From Methylomonas methanica (lineage in GTDB: Bacteria > Pseudomonadota > Gammaproteobacteria > Methylococcales > Methylomonadaceae): a stretch of 64,000 nt of DNA. The translations under genes were made by a program, and so were the position numbers. Positions 35,188-44,614 of this stretch are shown here, one piece after another (position 1 is the first letter of the stretch; every line of letters starts with the position of its first letter). A model generated the notes under the pieces. That model was not told the origin of the DNA, ran no database searches, and was given only the letters and a program-made list of their open reading frames with translations. The stretch covers positions 1 through 64,000 of the forward strand of contig NZ_LUUG01000061.1 of the NCBI RefSeq assembly GCF_001644035.1. Direction: 5' to 3'.

Positions 35188-36386
35188 CCTTGTCCCCGCT
35201 GATTTCTCCTGTCGTCGTCACGGCCTACCAGTGCGTCAGCGCCGGCGGTGATGATGTGGAAGCCTTGTATGCCAGTCTGATTGCTAACCAAACTTGCCTG
35301 AAACCGCTGACGCTATTTGCTATTCCGTTCACCACATTGGTGGGCGAGGTGACTTCACCGTTGCCGGCAATTCGGCCTAGCTTGCAAGCCTACGACTGCC
35401 GTAATGCCAGATTGGCATTAAAGGCGCTGCAACAAGGCGGTTTTCGGGCTGACGTGGAGCGGGTGATCGCAAAGCACGGTGCGGCAAGAGTGGGTTTGAT
35501 ATTGGGCACCAGCACCTCGGGCATCTACGACTCCGAGAATGCTTATGCCCGCTTGCACCAAGACGGCGTCATGCCGGACGATTTTTATTTCACCAAGGTA
35601 CAGACAGCCCAAGCGACAGCCGAGTTTTTGTGGCTGGAACTGGGTTTACAAGGGCCTTGCTATGCCATTTCCACCGCTTGTTCTTCCAGTGCCAAAGCCT
35701 TGGCTGCGGCGCAACGCTTGCTTGCCACCGACTGTTGTGACGCAGTGTTAGTCGCAGGAGTGGACAGTTTATGCCGTCTGACCCTGCGCGGTTTCAACAG
35801 CTTGCAGTTAATCTCAGCTGAAGCTTGCCGGCCCATGGATGCCGAGCGTCAAGGCATCAACATAGGCGAGGGCGCTGCTTTAATATTGCTGGAAAAGCCT
35901 AACGCGGAAAATGCAGATCGGCCCCGCTTATTGGCAGTGGGCGAGTCTTCCGATGCGCATCACATGAGCGCGCCGCACCCTGATGGCGTCGGTGCTGCTA
36001 CCGCGATGGCGCAGGCCTTGCGCTTGGCGGGACGCGACGTCAGCGAGGTCGATTACATCAATTTGCACGCCACTGCCAGCACCCTGAACGACCTATCCGA
36101 GGCCAGAGCAGTAAGTAGCTTATTTCCCAATCCGCCGCCTTGCAGTGGCGTAAAAGGCCTGTTAGGCCATACGCTGGGTGCGGCCGGTGCAGTGGAGACC
36201 GTGGTGAGCCTGCTGGCCTTGGAGCGCGGGTTTTTACCCGGCACCTGCGGCTTGCGAGAACCTGACCCGGAATGCCGGTTTCCGGTGGTGGCAGCCCCTA
36301 ACTTGAAAGTCAGCCCCCGCCTGATATTGAGTAATGCGTTTGGCTTTGGCGGCAACAACGCCAGTGTGTTGCTGGAGGCCGCTTAA
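35184..36386 (+). CDS. beta-ketoacyl-ACP synthase 3 (ApeO-like)
   Basis: The 400-residue ketosynthase has a full triad: ISTACSSSAK, NLHATASTLND and LLGHTLGAAGAVE. It overlaps the exporter gene by four bases. It resembles the synthase at 14919 in the CRNARLALKAL and GTSTSGIYDSE segments, so the two are paralogues. Its direct partner is the CLF that follows. Confidence 0.87.
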   Translation: MTLSPLISPVVVTAYQCVSAGGDDVEALYASLIANQTCLKPLTLFAIPFTTLVGEVTSPLPAIRPSLQAYDCRNARLALKALQQGGFRADVERVIAKHGAARVGLILGTSTSGIYDSENAYARLHQDGVMPDDFYFTKVQTAQATAEFLWLELGLQGPCYAISTACSSSAKALAAAQRLLATDCCDAVLVAGVDSLCRLTLRGFNSLQLISAEACRPMDAERQGINIGEGAALILLEKPNAENADRPRLLAVGESSDAHHMSAPHPDGVGAATAMAQALRLAGRDVSEVDYINLHATASTLNDLSEARAVSSLFPNPPPCSGVKGLLGHTLGAAGAVETVVSLLALERGFLPGTCGLREPDPECRFPVVAAPNLKVSPRLILSNAFGFGGNNASVLLEAA

Positions 36387-37135
36387 TGGAATTCATGAGT
36401 CTACTGGGTTTTGCGGCCTGTGCGCCGGACGCAGAATTTCGGGCCAGCCTGCCGTTTCCGGCCTTTGATATCAATCGCGAAACCATTCCGCCGCTGTTGC
36501 GTCGGCGCAGCAGTCAGGCCATGCAAATGGCCTTTAGCGCGGCAACCGCGGCTTGCGAGCAAGCACAGCGTTCGCCATCAGCCTTGCCGGCAATATTTGC
36601 CAGTGTGGCCGGGGAAATTAAGACGACCGACCAGATTTGCACAGAATTGGTCAAAGCCGATGGGGTGATTTCACCTGCCGGATTTCACAATTCCGTTCAG
36701 AATACGGCGGCCGGCTATTGGAGTATTGCCCAACAATGCACGCAGCCCGCCAGCGCGTTAGCGGCGGGATCAGACACCTTGGCGATGGCCTTACTGGAAG
36801 CCTGGTGCCAGTTGGCTTGCCAGGGCGGGGAACTGCTGCTGGTTTGTTATGACGAAACCTGGCCGGAATATCTCGATCCAGGTCGTGGCAACCCGGCTTT
36901 CGCCTGTGCCTTGGTATTGGCGGCTGGAGCAGTGGATGGACGTCTGATGCAAATAGGCAGACCGCAAGCAGGCGAGGCCATTTTTCCGGCGGCCTGGACT
37001 AATTCGGTAAATAGTATGCCCATTTTAGCCGCTATTCCTTTGCTTGAAGCGGTTTTAGCTGGAAAAGGGGCACAAACCATAGCGCTAACGCCGCATACGC
37101 CGGGTTGGCAAGTTGATGTCGGTGGTTGGGAGTGA
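36386..37135 (+). CDS. ketosynthase-like chain-length factor 2 (ApeC-like)
   Basis: The 249-residue protein matches the short ketoacyl-synt_2 family: LRRRSSQAMQMA early on and the block FHNSVQNTAAGYWSIA in the position of FSQCVHNAIAGLSSF in the first CLF. No catalytic triad is visible. It starts on the base where the ketosynthase ends, consistent with a coupled KS/CLF heterodimer. Confidence 0.78.
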   Translation: MEFMSLLGFAACAPDAEFRASLPFPAFDINRETIPPLLRRRSSQAMQMAFSAATAACEQAQRSPSALPAIFASVAGEIKTTDQICTELVKADGVISPAGFHNSVQNTAAGYWSIAQQCTQPASALAAGSDTLAMALLEAWCQLACQGGELLLVCYDETWPEYLDPGRGNPAFACALVLAAGAVDGRLMQIGRPQAGEAIFPAAWTNSVNSMPILAAIPLLEAVLAGKGAQTIALTPHTPGWQVDVGGWE

Positions 37136-37228
37136 TGGCGTCCTACTATCCAAAAATAGACGATGGTGAAAAATGGCGGCAACTGAACTACTATTGACCG
37201 CTACCAAAACTAACCTGAAGGTATCTCT

Positions 37229-37639
37229 GTGAAACACTATAAAACATTAGCATTCTTCGCCGCTTTAGCGCTGGGCACAGGCTGCGCATCCAGCAATAAA
37301 GCACCCGCTGAGTCAGGCGCTCCGGCGGCTCAGTCAAGCACGGCGCCGGACTCGCGCATTGATGGTAACTTTCCGGCCAATAGCCCGTTCGCCAAACTCA
37401 AGCTGGGCATGACTCAGGGCCAGGTTCATGAAATTCTCGGACAACCCACCGACACCAAGTCTTACCAAACCGGCAAAGCCTGGATACCTTTTTACTTTGG
37501 TCCGGACGTGATGCGCACCGATGAGTTTTACAAAGGCGTGGGCATCATCACTTACACTGGGGCCGGCATCGGCGGCGTACATTGGACTGTGTACCGTGCT
37601 ATTTACAACGCCGCTGAAGACGGCTATCCGAACGACTAA
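37229..37639 (+). CDS. OmlA/BamE-like lipoprotein 2
   Basis: The 136-residue predicted lipoprotein has a signal ending in LGTGC at about residues 15-19, a Ser/Ala-rich linker and a BamE-like domain (FAKLKLGMTQGQVHEILGQPT). The start is a GTG with AAGG upstream. It lies between the CLF and the halogenase-like gene and is probably part of the envelope end of the pathway. Confidence 0.75.
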   Translation: MKHYKTLAFFAALALGTGCASSNKAPAESGAPAAQSSTAPDSRIDGNFPANSPFAKLKLGMTQGQVHEILGQPTDTKSYQTGKAWIPFYFGPDVMRTDEFYKGVGIITYTGAGIGGVHWTVYRAIYNAAEDGYPND

Positions 37640-37655
37640 TCAGTAACCTTTAAAC

Positions 37656-38861
37656 ATGATAGCCAACAAGCAAAACAGTTTTGACCATGATGTGGTGGTA
37701 GTCGGTGGCGGCCCGGCCGGCTCGACGGCAGCGACGTTGCTGGCGCAATATGGTCATAAGGTTTTGCTGTTGGAGAGCGGTAGACATCCGCGTTTTCATA
37801 TCGGCGAATCGATGCTGCCTTTTAGTGAACCGGTGATACAGCGCTTAGGCATAGATTGGAGTGACGGCAATCTGTCGAAAAGCGGGGCGGTGTTCATGGA
37901 CGAAGTCACCGCACAGCGCATGTATTTCCCGTTGAGTGTACACCGCAAAACCTACCAGATAGAACGCGCTCCGTTCGACCAAATGCTGTTTGAAAACGCC
38001 GCGAAACACGGCGTCGAAACCCATCAGGAGGAAAAAGTCCTGGATGTTTCCTTTCAGTCTGACGGAGTCAGCATCGTGTCCGATCACAGCCGCTACCGCT
38101 GCCGCTATTTGATCGACGCCACCGGCCGCAGCGCGCTGATGGGCAAAAAAGACAAAGGCATCAAACGGATCGAAAATTTGGGTAAGTTCGCGGTTTACGC
38201 CCACTTCGAGAATATTCAAGCCAGCGAAGAGGCCGATGAACTATTCAGTTCCGGGAATATTTACGTCCCGGTCGTGGACATTGGCTGGATCTGGATTATT
38301 CCCTTGGCCGGGCGGCGCTTGAGCGTGGGCTTGGTGGTGCAGAAGGACAAACCCCGTGACTGTGATACCGAGGAGCTGTTACGCCGGTATCTGGCTTGTT
38401 CGCCAGTCTTGAATCGTTTGCTGGCAGGAGCTGAGCAGTCCGCGCCCGCTAGGGTTGAAGCGGATTTTAGCTACACCAATCAGAGCCGTTACGGCGCCCG
38501 CTACGCGTGTTGCGGGGATGCCGCCGGTTTTCTTGATCCGGTGTTTTCTTCCGGAGTGTTTCTGGCCTTTACCAGTGCTGCGCGCGTCGCCGACCGCTTG
38601 CATCAAGGGCTTGCGGAAGGTCGTGAAGCAGATCCCGAGCTGCATGTCGAAGACGATCAGAATTATCTGTTGGGTTTCAACACGATGCGCCTATTCGTAG
38701 AACGCTTTTACCATTCCAACATTGTCCATAACTTGTTCTTTGAAGCCGACCGGGACCCCGATCTGAAAGGGCAGATTGGTCAGCTGTTGGCGGGTGATTT
38801 GTGGGTGGACAACAATAAGTTGCAACAAAGTTTGCTGGCCGGCCGCCGAACCGCCAGTTAA
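37656..38861 (+). CDS. FAD-dependent halogenase-like oxidoreductase 2
   Basis: The 401-residue flavoprotein has VVVVGGGPAGS, PRFHIGESMLP, Lys75 in LSKSGAVF, WIWIIP at residues 211-216 (the WxWxIP halogenase signature) and CCGDAAGFLDPVFSSGV. It is a paralogue of the enzyme at 13680 but clearly divergent. The 16-base distance to the lipoprotein gene suggests it is the last gene of this operon. Halogenation of an aryl or pyrrolyl carrier-bound unit is the inferred role. Confidence 0.75.
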   Translation: MIANKQNSFDHDVVVVGGGPAGSTAATLLAQYGHKVLLLESGRHPRFHIGESMLPFSEPVIQRLGIDWSDGNLSKSGAVFMDEVTAQRMYFPLSVHRKTYQIERAPFDQMLFENAAKHGVETHQEEKVLDVSFQSDGVSIVSDHSRYRCRYLIDATGRSALMGKKDKGIKRIENLGKFAVYAHFENIQASEEADELFSSGNIYVPVVDIGWIWIIPLAGRRLSVGLVVQKDKPRDCDTEELLRRYLACSPVLNRLLAGAEQSAPARVEADFSYTNQSRYGARYACCGDAAGFLDPVFSSGVFLAFTSAARVADRLHQGLAEGREADPELHVEDDQNYLLGFNTMRLFVERFYHSNIVHNLFFEADRDPDLKGQIGQLLAGDLWVDNNKLQQSLLAGRRTAS

Positions 38862-39005
38862 TAATTCTGCCCGAATCCTCTCTGCCGGCATCTGCACGGT
38901 GTAATCCAAATTCCAATTACCACGGCTTTTAGAGATGGACAAGTGCAATGCGGACGCTGTCCAGCGGTGCGCTATTCAATCTAAAAACGTCCGGCGCAGC
39001 GCCCA

Positions 39006-39048
39006 TGTGCGTTAGCGTACCGACTTGAGCTTGGGGAATAGCTAGAGT
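39006..39048 (+). promoter_or_regulatory. stress-regulon promoter 1 (CheB-CheR operon)
   Basis: TGTG-CGTTAGCG-TACC-GAC ends at 39024, and TAGAGT begins exactly 18 bases later at 39043. It faces the CheB-CheR gene, about 320 bases away. Confidence 0.65.
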
Positions 39049-39158
39049 CAAAGCCGCAACCAATGTGCTTGGCGGGTATGCAGACAAGCACTTAATTAAT
39101 TGTAACTATTCAGCCCTGACAGGTTTTTATCGGGTTAAGCAGACGACAAAGGTGGAGG

Positions 39159-39215
39159 GGCGAATTCATTCGCCTTTTTGCCGGTATTGAAGCGTCCGGT
39201 CGAATGAATTCGACC
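39159..39215. repeat. REP-like double palindrome
   Basis: GGCGAATTCATTCGCC (39159-39174) and GGTCGAATGAATTCGACC (39198-39215) form two hairpins. They are related to the pair inside the L,D-transpeptidase gene and to those in the MITE-like elements. Confidence 0.8.
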
Positions 39216-39368
39216 CTACCGCGAGTTTGCCGAATAGTTAGAATTAATTTTGGGTTGACCGCTTATGACTGTACTCTCTACGTACCTTAAAAATTATGCG
39301 TGTTAAGGAATGGCAAAAGGTAATGATGCAATTCTCTGCCGTTCATTTAACCCAAAGTGAGCTGAAAA

Positions 39369-41999
39369 ATGGTTAAAACCTCCCCGGCCGGTTTAGGCTC
39401 CAATGCTTTGGCGGTGGTAAGCGCCGCCAAGCCGGCACCCAAAGTCCTGAATACCAGCAAACCCAGTATCGATTCGAATAATACGCCGCCTATTATCGCT
39501 ATCGGCGCCTCGGCTGGGGGCTTGGAAGCGTTCGAGCAGTTTTTCACACAAGTGCCCGCCAATTGCAGCGTGGCGTTTGTGGTGATCCAACATCTCGATC
39601 CCAATCATCAAGGCATGCTGCCGGAATTGCTGCAACGGGTAACACCGTTGACCGTCACGCAAGCAGGGGATCGCATGAAAATTGCGCCGAACTGGGTGTA
39701 TGTAATTCCTCCTAACAAAGATTTGTCAATCCTGCACGGCAAGCTGCATTTGCTGGAACCGCTGGCACCCAAAGGCTTGCGTTTGCCGATAGATTCGTTC
39801 TTTCGAGCCTTGGCCGACGATCAGCACGAACGCGCGACCGGCGTTATCCTGTCGGGCATGGGTTCCGACGGTACTTTGGGGCTGCGCGCCATTAAGGAAA
39901 ATGCCGGTTTGGCCGTGGTACAAACCCCGGAGTCCGCGCAATTCGATTCGATGCCGCGTAGTGCGATTAATGCCGGCGTAGCGGACATCGTTGCCACTCC
40001 ACCGGAGCTGTGGGGAAAAATCCTGGCCTATCTACAGCATAGCCCGCGCGGCTTGCATGCCGTGCCGGACATTGTCCTGGAGTTAAAAAATCAAAGTGCG
40101 CTCGACCAAATTGTGATCCTGTTGCGCGAGCGTACCGGCAACGATTTTTTGCTGTACAAAAAAAACACCATTTATCGGCGGATCGAGCGGCGTATGGGGC
40201 TGCACCAGATTGAGTCGATAGCCAAGTACGTGCGCTATTTGCGCGAGAACCAGCAAGAACTGGATTTGCTGTTCAAGGAGCTGTTGATCGGTGTGACCAA
40301 TTTTTTCCGCGATCCGGCGGTATGGGAGGCTTTGAAAACCGATGCCATTCCGGAACTGCTCGCGCAGTATCCGGCCGGAAAGGCCTTACGGGCTTGGGTG
40401 GCCGCCTGTTCTACCGGCGAGGAAGCCTATTCGCTGGCCATTATTTTTAAGGAAGCCTTGGCTGCCAGCCAAGCGCCGCAGCCGTTTAAACTGCAAATTT
40501 TTGCTACCGATCTGGATCAGGATGCGATAGACAAAGCCCGGCAAGGGCTGTATCCGGCCACTATCGCCGAAGATATATCCGCGGAACGTCTGAGCAGATT
40601 TTTCAGCAAAGAAGGCGGCGGCTATCGAATCAACAAGGAAATCCGGGAGATGGTGATCTTTGCGCCGCACAACGTGATCATGGACCCGCCGTTTACCAAG
40701 CTGGACCTGCTGTGCTGTCGTAATCTATTGATTTACTTAAGCCAGGAATTGCAGAAAAAACTAATCTTGCTGTTCCATTACGCGCTCGCCAATCAGGGGA
40801 TTCTAATGCTCGGCAATGCCGAAACCACGGGCAATACCGGGCATTTATTCACTGTCATCGATAACAAATCCCGACTTTACCGGCGGATCGGCGCGCCTTT
40901 TCCTTTGGATGTAGATTTTCCCACCAAGTTTTTCCCAATAGCACCCATGACTAACGACACCGACAAAACCTCATCCATCGCCAATCTGCAAACCTTGGCT
41001 GATCAGTTGTTGCTGCAGCATTTTTCACCGGCGGCGGTATTGGTTAATGCCGGCGGCGATATCCTTTATATCAGCGGCCGCACCGGTAAATACCTGGAAC
41101 CGGCAGCCGGCAAGGCCAATTGGAACATTCACGCGATGGCCCGCGAAGGCTTAAGACACGAACTGATTAACGCGTTAAAAAAAGCCCGCAGCCAAGTGGA
41201 AGCGGTGCACGTTGCCGGGCTCAGCGTCGGTACCAACGGCGGCAGCCAGATAGTGAATCTGACGGTGCAGGCCATCACTAAACCCGAGGCCTTAAACGGC
41301 ATGTTGATTGTGGTGTTTACCGATGTCGCGGCGCCGGCGGCCGGCAGCGCCATCCGTAAATCGCCCAGCGCCACCCAGAAAGCTTTGCAAAGCGAACTGC
41401 AACAAGCCCGCGAGGATTTACAAAGCTTGCGCGAAGAAATGCAGACTTCGCAAGAAGAGCTGAAGTCTGCCAACGAAGAGCTGCAATCGACCAATGAAGA
41501 ATTGCAATCCACCAACGAGGAGTTGACCACCTCCAAGGAAGAAATGCAGTCCTTGAACGAAGAACTGCAAACCGTGAATGCCGAATTGCAGGTCAAAGTG
41601 GATGACTTGTCGCGGGCCAGTAATGATATGAACAATCTGCTGAATAGCATGGAAATTGCCACGATATTCTTGGATAACACCCTGAACATCCGCCGTTTTA
41701 CCAGCCACATCAGCCATTTATTCAAGGTGATCGCCGCCGATGTCGGCCGGCCGTTATCGGATATTGTCACCGATCTGGATTATCCCTCACTGCAACAAGA
41801 CGCCCAAGAGGTGTTGCGCAGCCTGGTGTTTGTGGAAAAACAGATCACAGCCCGTGATGACCGCTGGTTTAAGGTGCGCATCATGCCTTACCGCACGCAG
41901 GACAATTTAATCGACGGTGTGGTGATTACCTTCATAGACATCTCTGAAACTAAAAAGCTGGAAGCCGAATTAAGGAACAGCGATGAAAAAACGACATGA
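39369..41999 (+). CDS. CheB-CheR fusion with coiled coil and PAS domain
   Basis: The 876-residue protein joins a CheB methylesterase domain (about 40-220), a CheR methyltransferase domain (about 235-500), a long heptad coiled coil (about 675-747, repeated ELQSTNEEL units) and a PAS domain (about 755-870). CheB keeps its triad: GASAGG, IQHLDPNH and GMGSDGTLG. CheR has AACSTGEEAYSLAI and DLLCCRNLLIYL. There is no receiver or kinase domain, and no chemoreceptor gene is in the window. It overlaps the next gene by 17 bases and is probably a signalling hub outside classical chemotaxis. Confidence 0.9.
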   Translation: MVKTSPAGLGSNALAVVSAAKPAPKVLNTSKPSIDSNNTPPIIAIGASAGGLEAFEQFFTQVPANCSVAFVVIQHLDPNHQGMLPELLQRVTPLTVTQAGDRMKIAPNWVYVIPPNKDLSILHGKLHLLEPLAPKGLRLPIDSFFRALADDQHERATGVILSGMGSDGTLGLRAIKENAGLAVVQTPESAQFDSMPRSAINAGVADIVATPPELWGKILAYLQHSPRGLHAVPDIVLELKNQSALDQIVILLRERTGNDFLLYKKNTIYRRIERRMGLHQIESIAKYVRYLRENQQELDLLFKELLIGVTNFFRDPAVWEALKTDAIPELLAQYPAGKALRAWVAACSTGEEAYSLAIIFKEALAASQAPQPFKLQIFATDLDQDAIDKARQGLYPATIAEDISAERLSRFFSKEGGGYRINKEIREMVIFAPHNVIMDPPFTKLDLLCCRNLLIYLSQELQKKLILLFHYALANQGILMLGNAETTGNTGHLFTVIDNKSRLYRRIGAPFPLDVDFPTKFFPIAPMTNDTDKTSSIANLQTLADQLLLQHFSPAAVLVNAGGDILYISGRTGKYLEPAAGKANWNIHAMAREGLRHELINALKKARSQVEAVHVAGLSVGTNGGSQIVNLTVQAITKPEALNGMLIVVFTDVAAPAAGSAIRKSPSATQKALQSELQQAREDLQSLREEMQTSQEELKSANEELQSTNEELQSTNEELTTSKEEMQSLNEELQTVNAELQVKVDDLSRASNDMNNLLNSMEIATIFLDNTLNIRRFTSHISHLFKVIAADVGRPLSDIVTDLDYPSLQQDAQEVLRSLVFVEKQITARDDRWFKVRIMPYRTQDNLIDGVVITFIDISETKKLEAELRNSDEKTT

Positions 42000-44214
42000 T
42001 GTCGGCTCGAATACCGGCGAATTACGCCAACGCGCCGAGCGGCAATTGGCAGAGACCGCGCCGCCAAGTTTCAACGAATCGCAACATAGGTTGGTGCATG
42101 AGTTACAAGTGCATCAGATCGAACTGGAGATGCAAAACGAAGCTTTACAAGAAGCCCGGACCGGTGCCGAACAAGCTTTGTTACGCTATGCCGAACTGTT
42201 CGATTTTGCCCCGGTTGCTTACTTTACGCTGAGCACGGACGGCAGCGTCCAGCAGACCAACTTCAACGGCGAACGCATGCTGGGCATCGAGCGCGGCAAA
42301 ATAACTGGGCGACACTTTGCCAATATCGTGGGTAGCGAATATCGACCGGTTTTCAACGGGTTTTTGGAACAGGTGTTCACCAATCCCGGCGCTCAGCATT
42401 GCGAAATCGTGCTGGAGCCCGGTGGGCGTCCATGCTGGGTGGCGGTTGAGGCCATAGCCGACAGCGACCGGCAAACCTGTCTGGCCGCCATGGTCGATAT
42501 CAGCGAACGCAAAAATAATGAGCGGGAGTTAAAACTGGCGGCCACCGTCTATCTGGCTATCGAAGAGGCGATTATGGTGGCTGATACTCAGCATAAAATT
42601 ATTGCCGTCAATCCGGCGTTTACCAAGCTTACCGGGTATTCGGCCGCCGAAGCCATCGGCCAAAATACGTCTTTGCTGAAATCCAGTAGGCATGATGAGG
42701 CTTTTTTTTTCGAGATGTGGAAACAGCTGAATGCCACCGGCCAATGGTTGGGCGAAATTTGGAACCGGCGCAAAAACGGCTCGGAATATCTGGCGCGCTT
42801 ATCCATTAGCACGGTGTATGGCGATAATGGCCGGGAGATTCGCCGCGTGGCGATGTCGTCGGACATCACCGAACAGCGCCGCGCGGAAGAACTGATCCAT
42901 AAACAAGCCAATATCGATCCGCTGACCGGCCTGCCCAATCGGCGCATGTTTCTGGACCGCTTGCAGCGGGCGATCAACAAATCGCACCGCGAGCACCAAA
43001 AGCTGGCTTTGATGTTCATGGATCTGGATCATTTTAAGGACATCAACGATACCTTGGGGCACGATGTAGGGGATAGATTACTCAAGGAAACCACGCAGCG
43101 CTTGACGAGTTGTATTCGCGACACCGACACCTTGGCGCGACCCGGCGGCGATGAATTTACGCTGATCATGAGCGAACTGCATGAAATCAACAGCATCGAC
43201 CGGGTGGCGCAGGCCATGCTGCGCACTATGACGGCACCGTTTCAACTCAATAACGAACGTTGCTATGTCTCGGTCAGTATCGGCATTGCCTTATTCCCTG
43301 ACGATGCTGAGACCATGGAAGAGTTGCTGAAGAAGGCCGATCAGGCCATGTATGCCGCCAAAGAGTTGGGTCGCAGCCGTTTTTGCTATTTCACACCGGC
43401 CATGCAGGAAGCCGCCGAGATTAGATTGCGGTTAACCAACGATCTTAGGCATGCCTTGATCGATAATCAAATCTGGGTGGCCTACCAACCGATTGTGGAT
43501 TTGGCGACGGGCGAAATTAAAAAAGCCGAGGCGCTGTTACGTTGGCAGCATCCCACTCGGGGTTTGGTGAGTCCCGCCGAGTTTATCCCGATAGCGGAAG
43601 ACAGTGGTCTGATCACCGAAATAGGTTCCTGGGTGTTCCATCAGGTAGCCAATCAAGTGGCCAAGTGGCGCGTCAACCACCATGCTATGTTTCAGATCAG
43701 TATCAATAAATCTCCGGCACAGTTTCACAATAACAGCGACAAAATGGCCGATTGGTTTGAACATTTAACCCGATTGGGCTTGCCGGGCGGCTGTATTGCC
43801 GTGGAAATTACCGAAGGACTGTTGTTGGATAACTCCAGTATCGTCGCCGATAAATTGACAGCGTTTAAAGATGCCGGCGTGCAGACGTCTTTGGACGATT
43901 TCGGCACCGGCTATTCCTCGCTATCTTATTTAAAAAAATACCACATCGATTTTTTAAAAATCGACCAGGCCTTTGTCTCCAATCTGGTCGCCAACTCCAC
44001 TGACATGGCGCTCTGCGAAGCCATTATCGCGATGGCGCACGTACTGGGTATGAAAGTGATTGCGGAAGGGGTGGAAACGGCGGAGCAACGCGACCTGCTA
44101 CTTAAGGCCGGCTGCGATTACGGGCAAGGCTATTTGTTCTCGAAAGCAGTGACCGCCGAGGAGTTCGAGAAGTTATTTCCGGTTGAAAAGACTGAATCTG
44201 CTGTAAGCGATTAG
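41983..44214 (+). CDS. PAS-PAS-GGDEF-EAL cyclic-di-GMP protein
   Basis: The 743-residue protein has an N-terminal helical segment, PAS domains at about 65-175 and 185-305, a GGDEF domain with intact RPGGDEF (about residue 387) and an EAL domain with intact AEALLRW (about 515), DDFGTGYSS, LKIDQ and AEGVE. Both synthesis and breakdown of cyclic-di-GMP are possible. No transmembrane segment is visible. Its start lies within the end of the CheB-CheR gene, so the two proteins are made together. Confidence 0.92.
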   Translation: MKKRHDVGSNTGELRQRAERQLAETAPPSFNESQHRLVHELQVHQIELEMQNEALQEARTGAEQALLRYAELFDFAPVAYFTLSTDGSVQQTNFNGERMLGIERGKITGRHFANIVGSEYRPVFNGFLEQVFTNPGAQHCEIVLEPGGRPCWVAVEAIADSDRQTCLAAMVDISERKNNERELKLAATVYLAIEEAIMVADTQHKIIAVNPAFTKLTGYSAAEAIGQNTSLLKSSRHDEAFFFEMWKQLNATGQWLGEIWNRRKNGSEYLARLSISTVYGDNGREIRRVAMSSDITEQRRAEELIHKQANIDPLTGLPNRRMFLDRLQRAINKSHREHQKLALMFMDLDHFKDINDTLGHDVGDRLLKETTQRLTSCIRDTDTLARPGGDEFTLIMSELHEINSIDRVAQAMLRTMTAPFQLNNERCYVSVSIGIALFPDDAETMEELLKKADQAMYAAKELGRSRFCYFTPAMQEAAEIRLRLTNDLRHALIDNQIWVAYQPIVDLATGEIKKAEALLRWQHPTRGLVSPAEFIPIAEDSGLITEIGSWVFHQVANQVAKWRVNHHAMFQISINKSPAQFHNNSDKMADWFEHLTRLGLPGGCIAVEITEGLLLDNSSIVADKLTAFKDAGVQTSLDDFGTGYSSLSYLKKYHIDFLKIDQAFVSNLVANSTDMALCEAIIAMAHVLGMKVIAEGVETAEQRDLLLKAGCDYGQGYLFSKAVTAEEFEKLFPVEKTESAVSD

Positions 44215-44614
44215 TTAGCGGCGCTCCAGCGCTGACTGAATACAAACGCGATTCCAATCCAGGCGCCATATGCTGCGGGCTAGTTGTTATTCCGGCTGAT
44301 AAACTTCCGGTAGCCTTCATCCTAAAAAGAGCAGTCGGCGTATTGTGGACCGTTTCTTGAGAGCAATGTCGAGCAATGACAGCTCACAATGCCCTCAACC
44401 GCTGGGTGAATCCGCACTATAAAAATCCTCTATCGACGCCACCTCAACGCCATCACCCGGCTAATGTTCGCCAGCGTACAGACTGTGCGCGGTTCTGGCC
44501 CTAGAATCGAAATTAGCTTTCAGACCGCCGGATCAGCTAACTACTTGCGCATGTTCCCTATCGCATGCTGAGTCGGCACGTTTTCCGTAAACACTCATCT
44601 CCAAGGAATAAGCC
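44215..44614. other. 400-base intergenic region
   Basis: It contains stress promoter 2 at 44465-44507. The rest shows no gene or repeat that I can support. Confidence 0.5.
44465..44507 (+). promoter_or_regulatory. stress-regulon promoter 2 (BON lipoprotein operon)
   Basis: TGTT-CGCCAGCG-TACA-GAC ends at 44483 and TAGAAT starts 18 bases later at 44502. It is the best -10 in the set, about 110 bases before the BON gene. Confidence 0.7.

Larger units (their letters stand above)
38862..39368. other. 507-base intergenic region
   Basis: This gap holds stress promoter 1 at 39006-39048 and a REP-like double palindrome at 39159-39215. I see no convincing gene; a minus-strand frame at 38691-38948 mostly shadows the flavoprotein gene. 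Confidence 0.6.

Noticed and set aside
38691-38948. 85-codon minus-strand frame extending past the flavoprotein gene
   Set aside because: About two thirds overlaps the C-terminus of the halogenase-like gene; the free part has no ribosome site or family motif.
41390-41610. Tandem repeat-like DNA in the CheB-CheR gene
   Set aside because: It simply encodes the heptad coiled coil with repeated ELQSTNEEL units; the frame and amino-acid pattern explain it.
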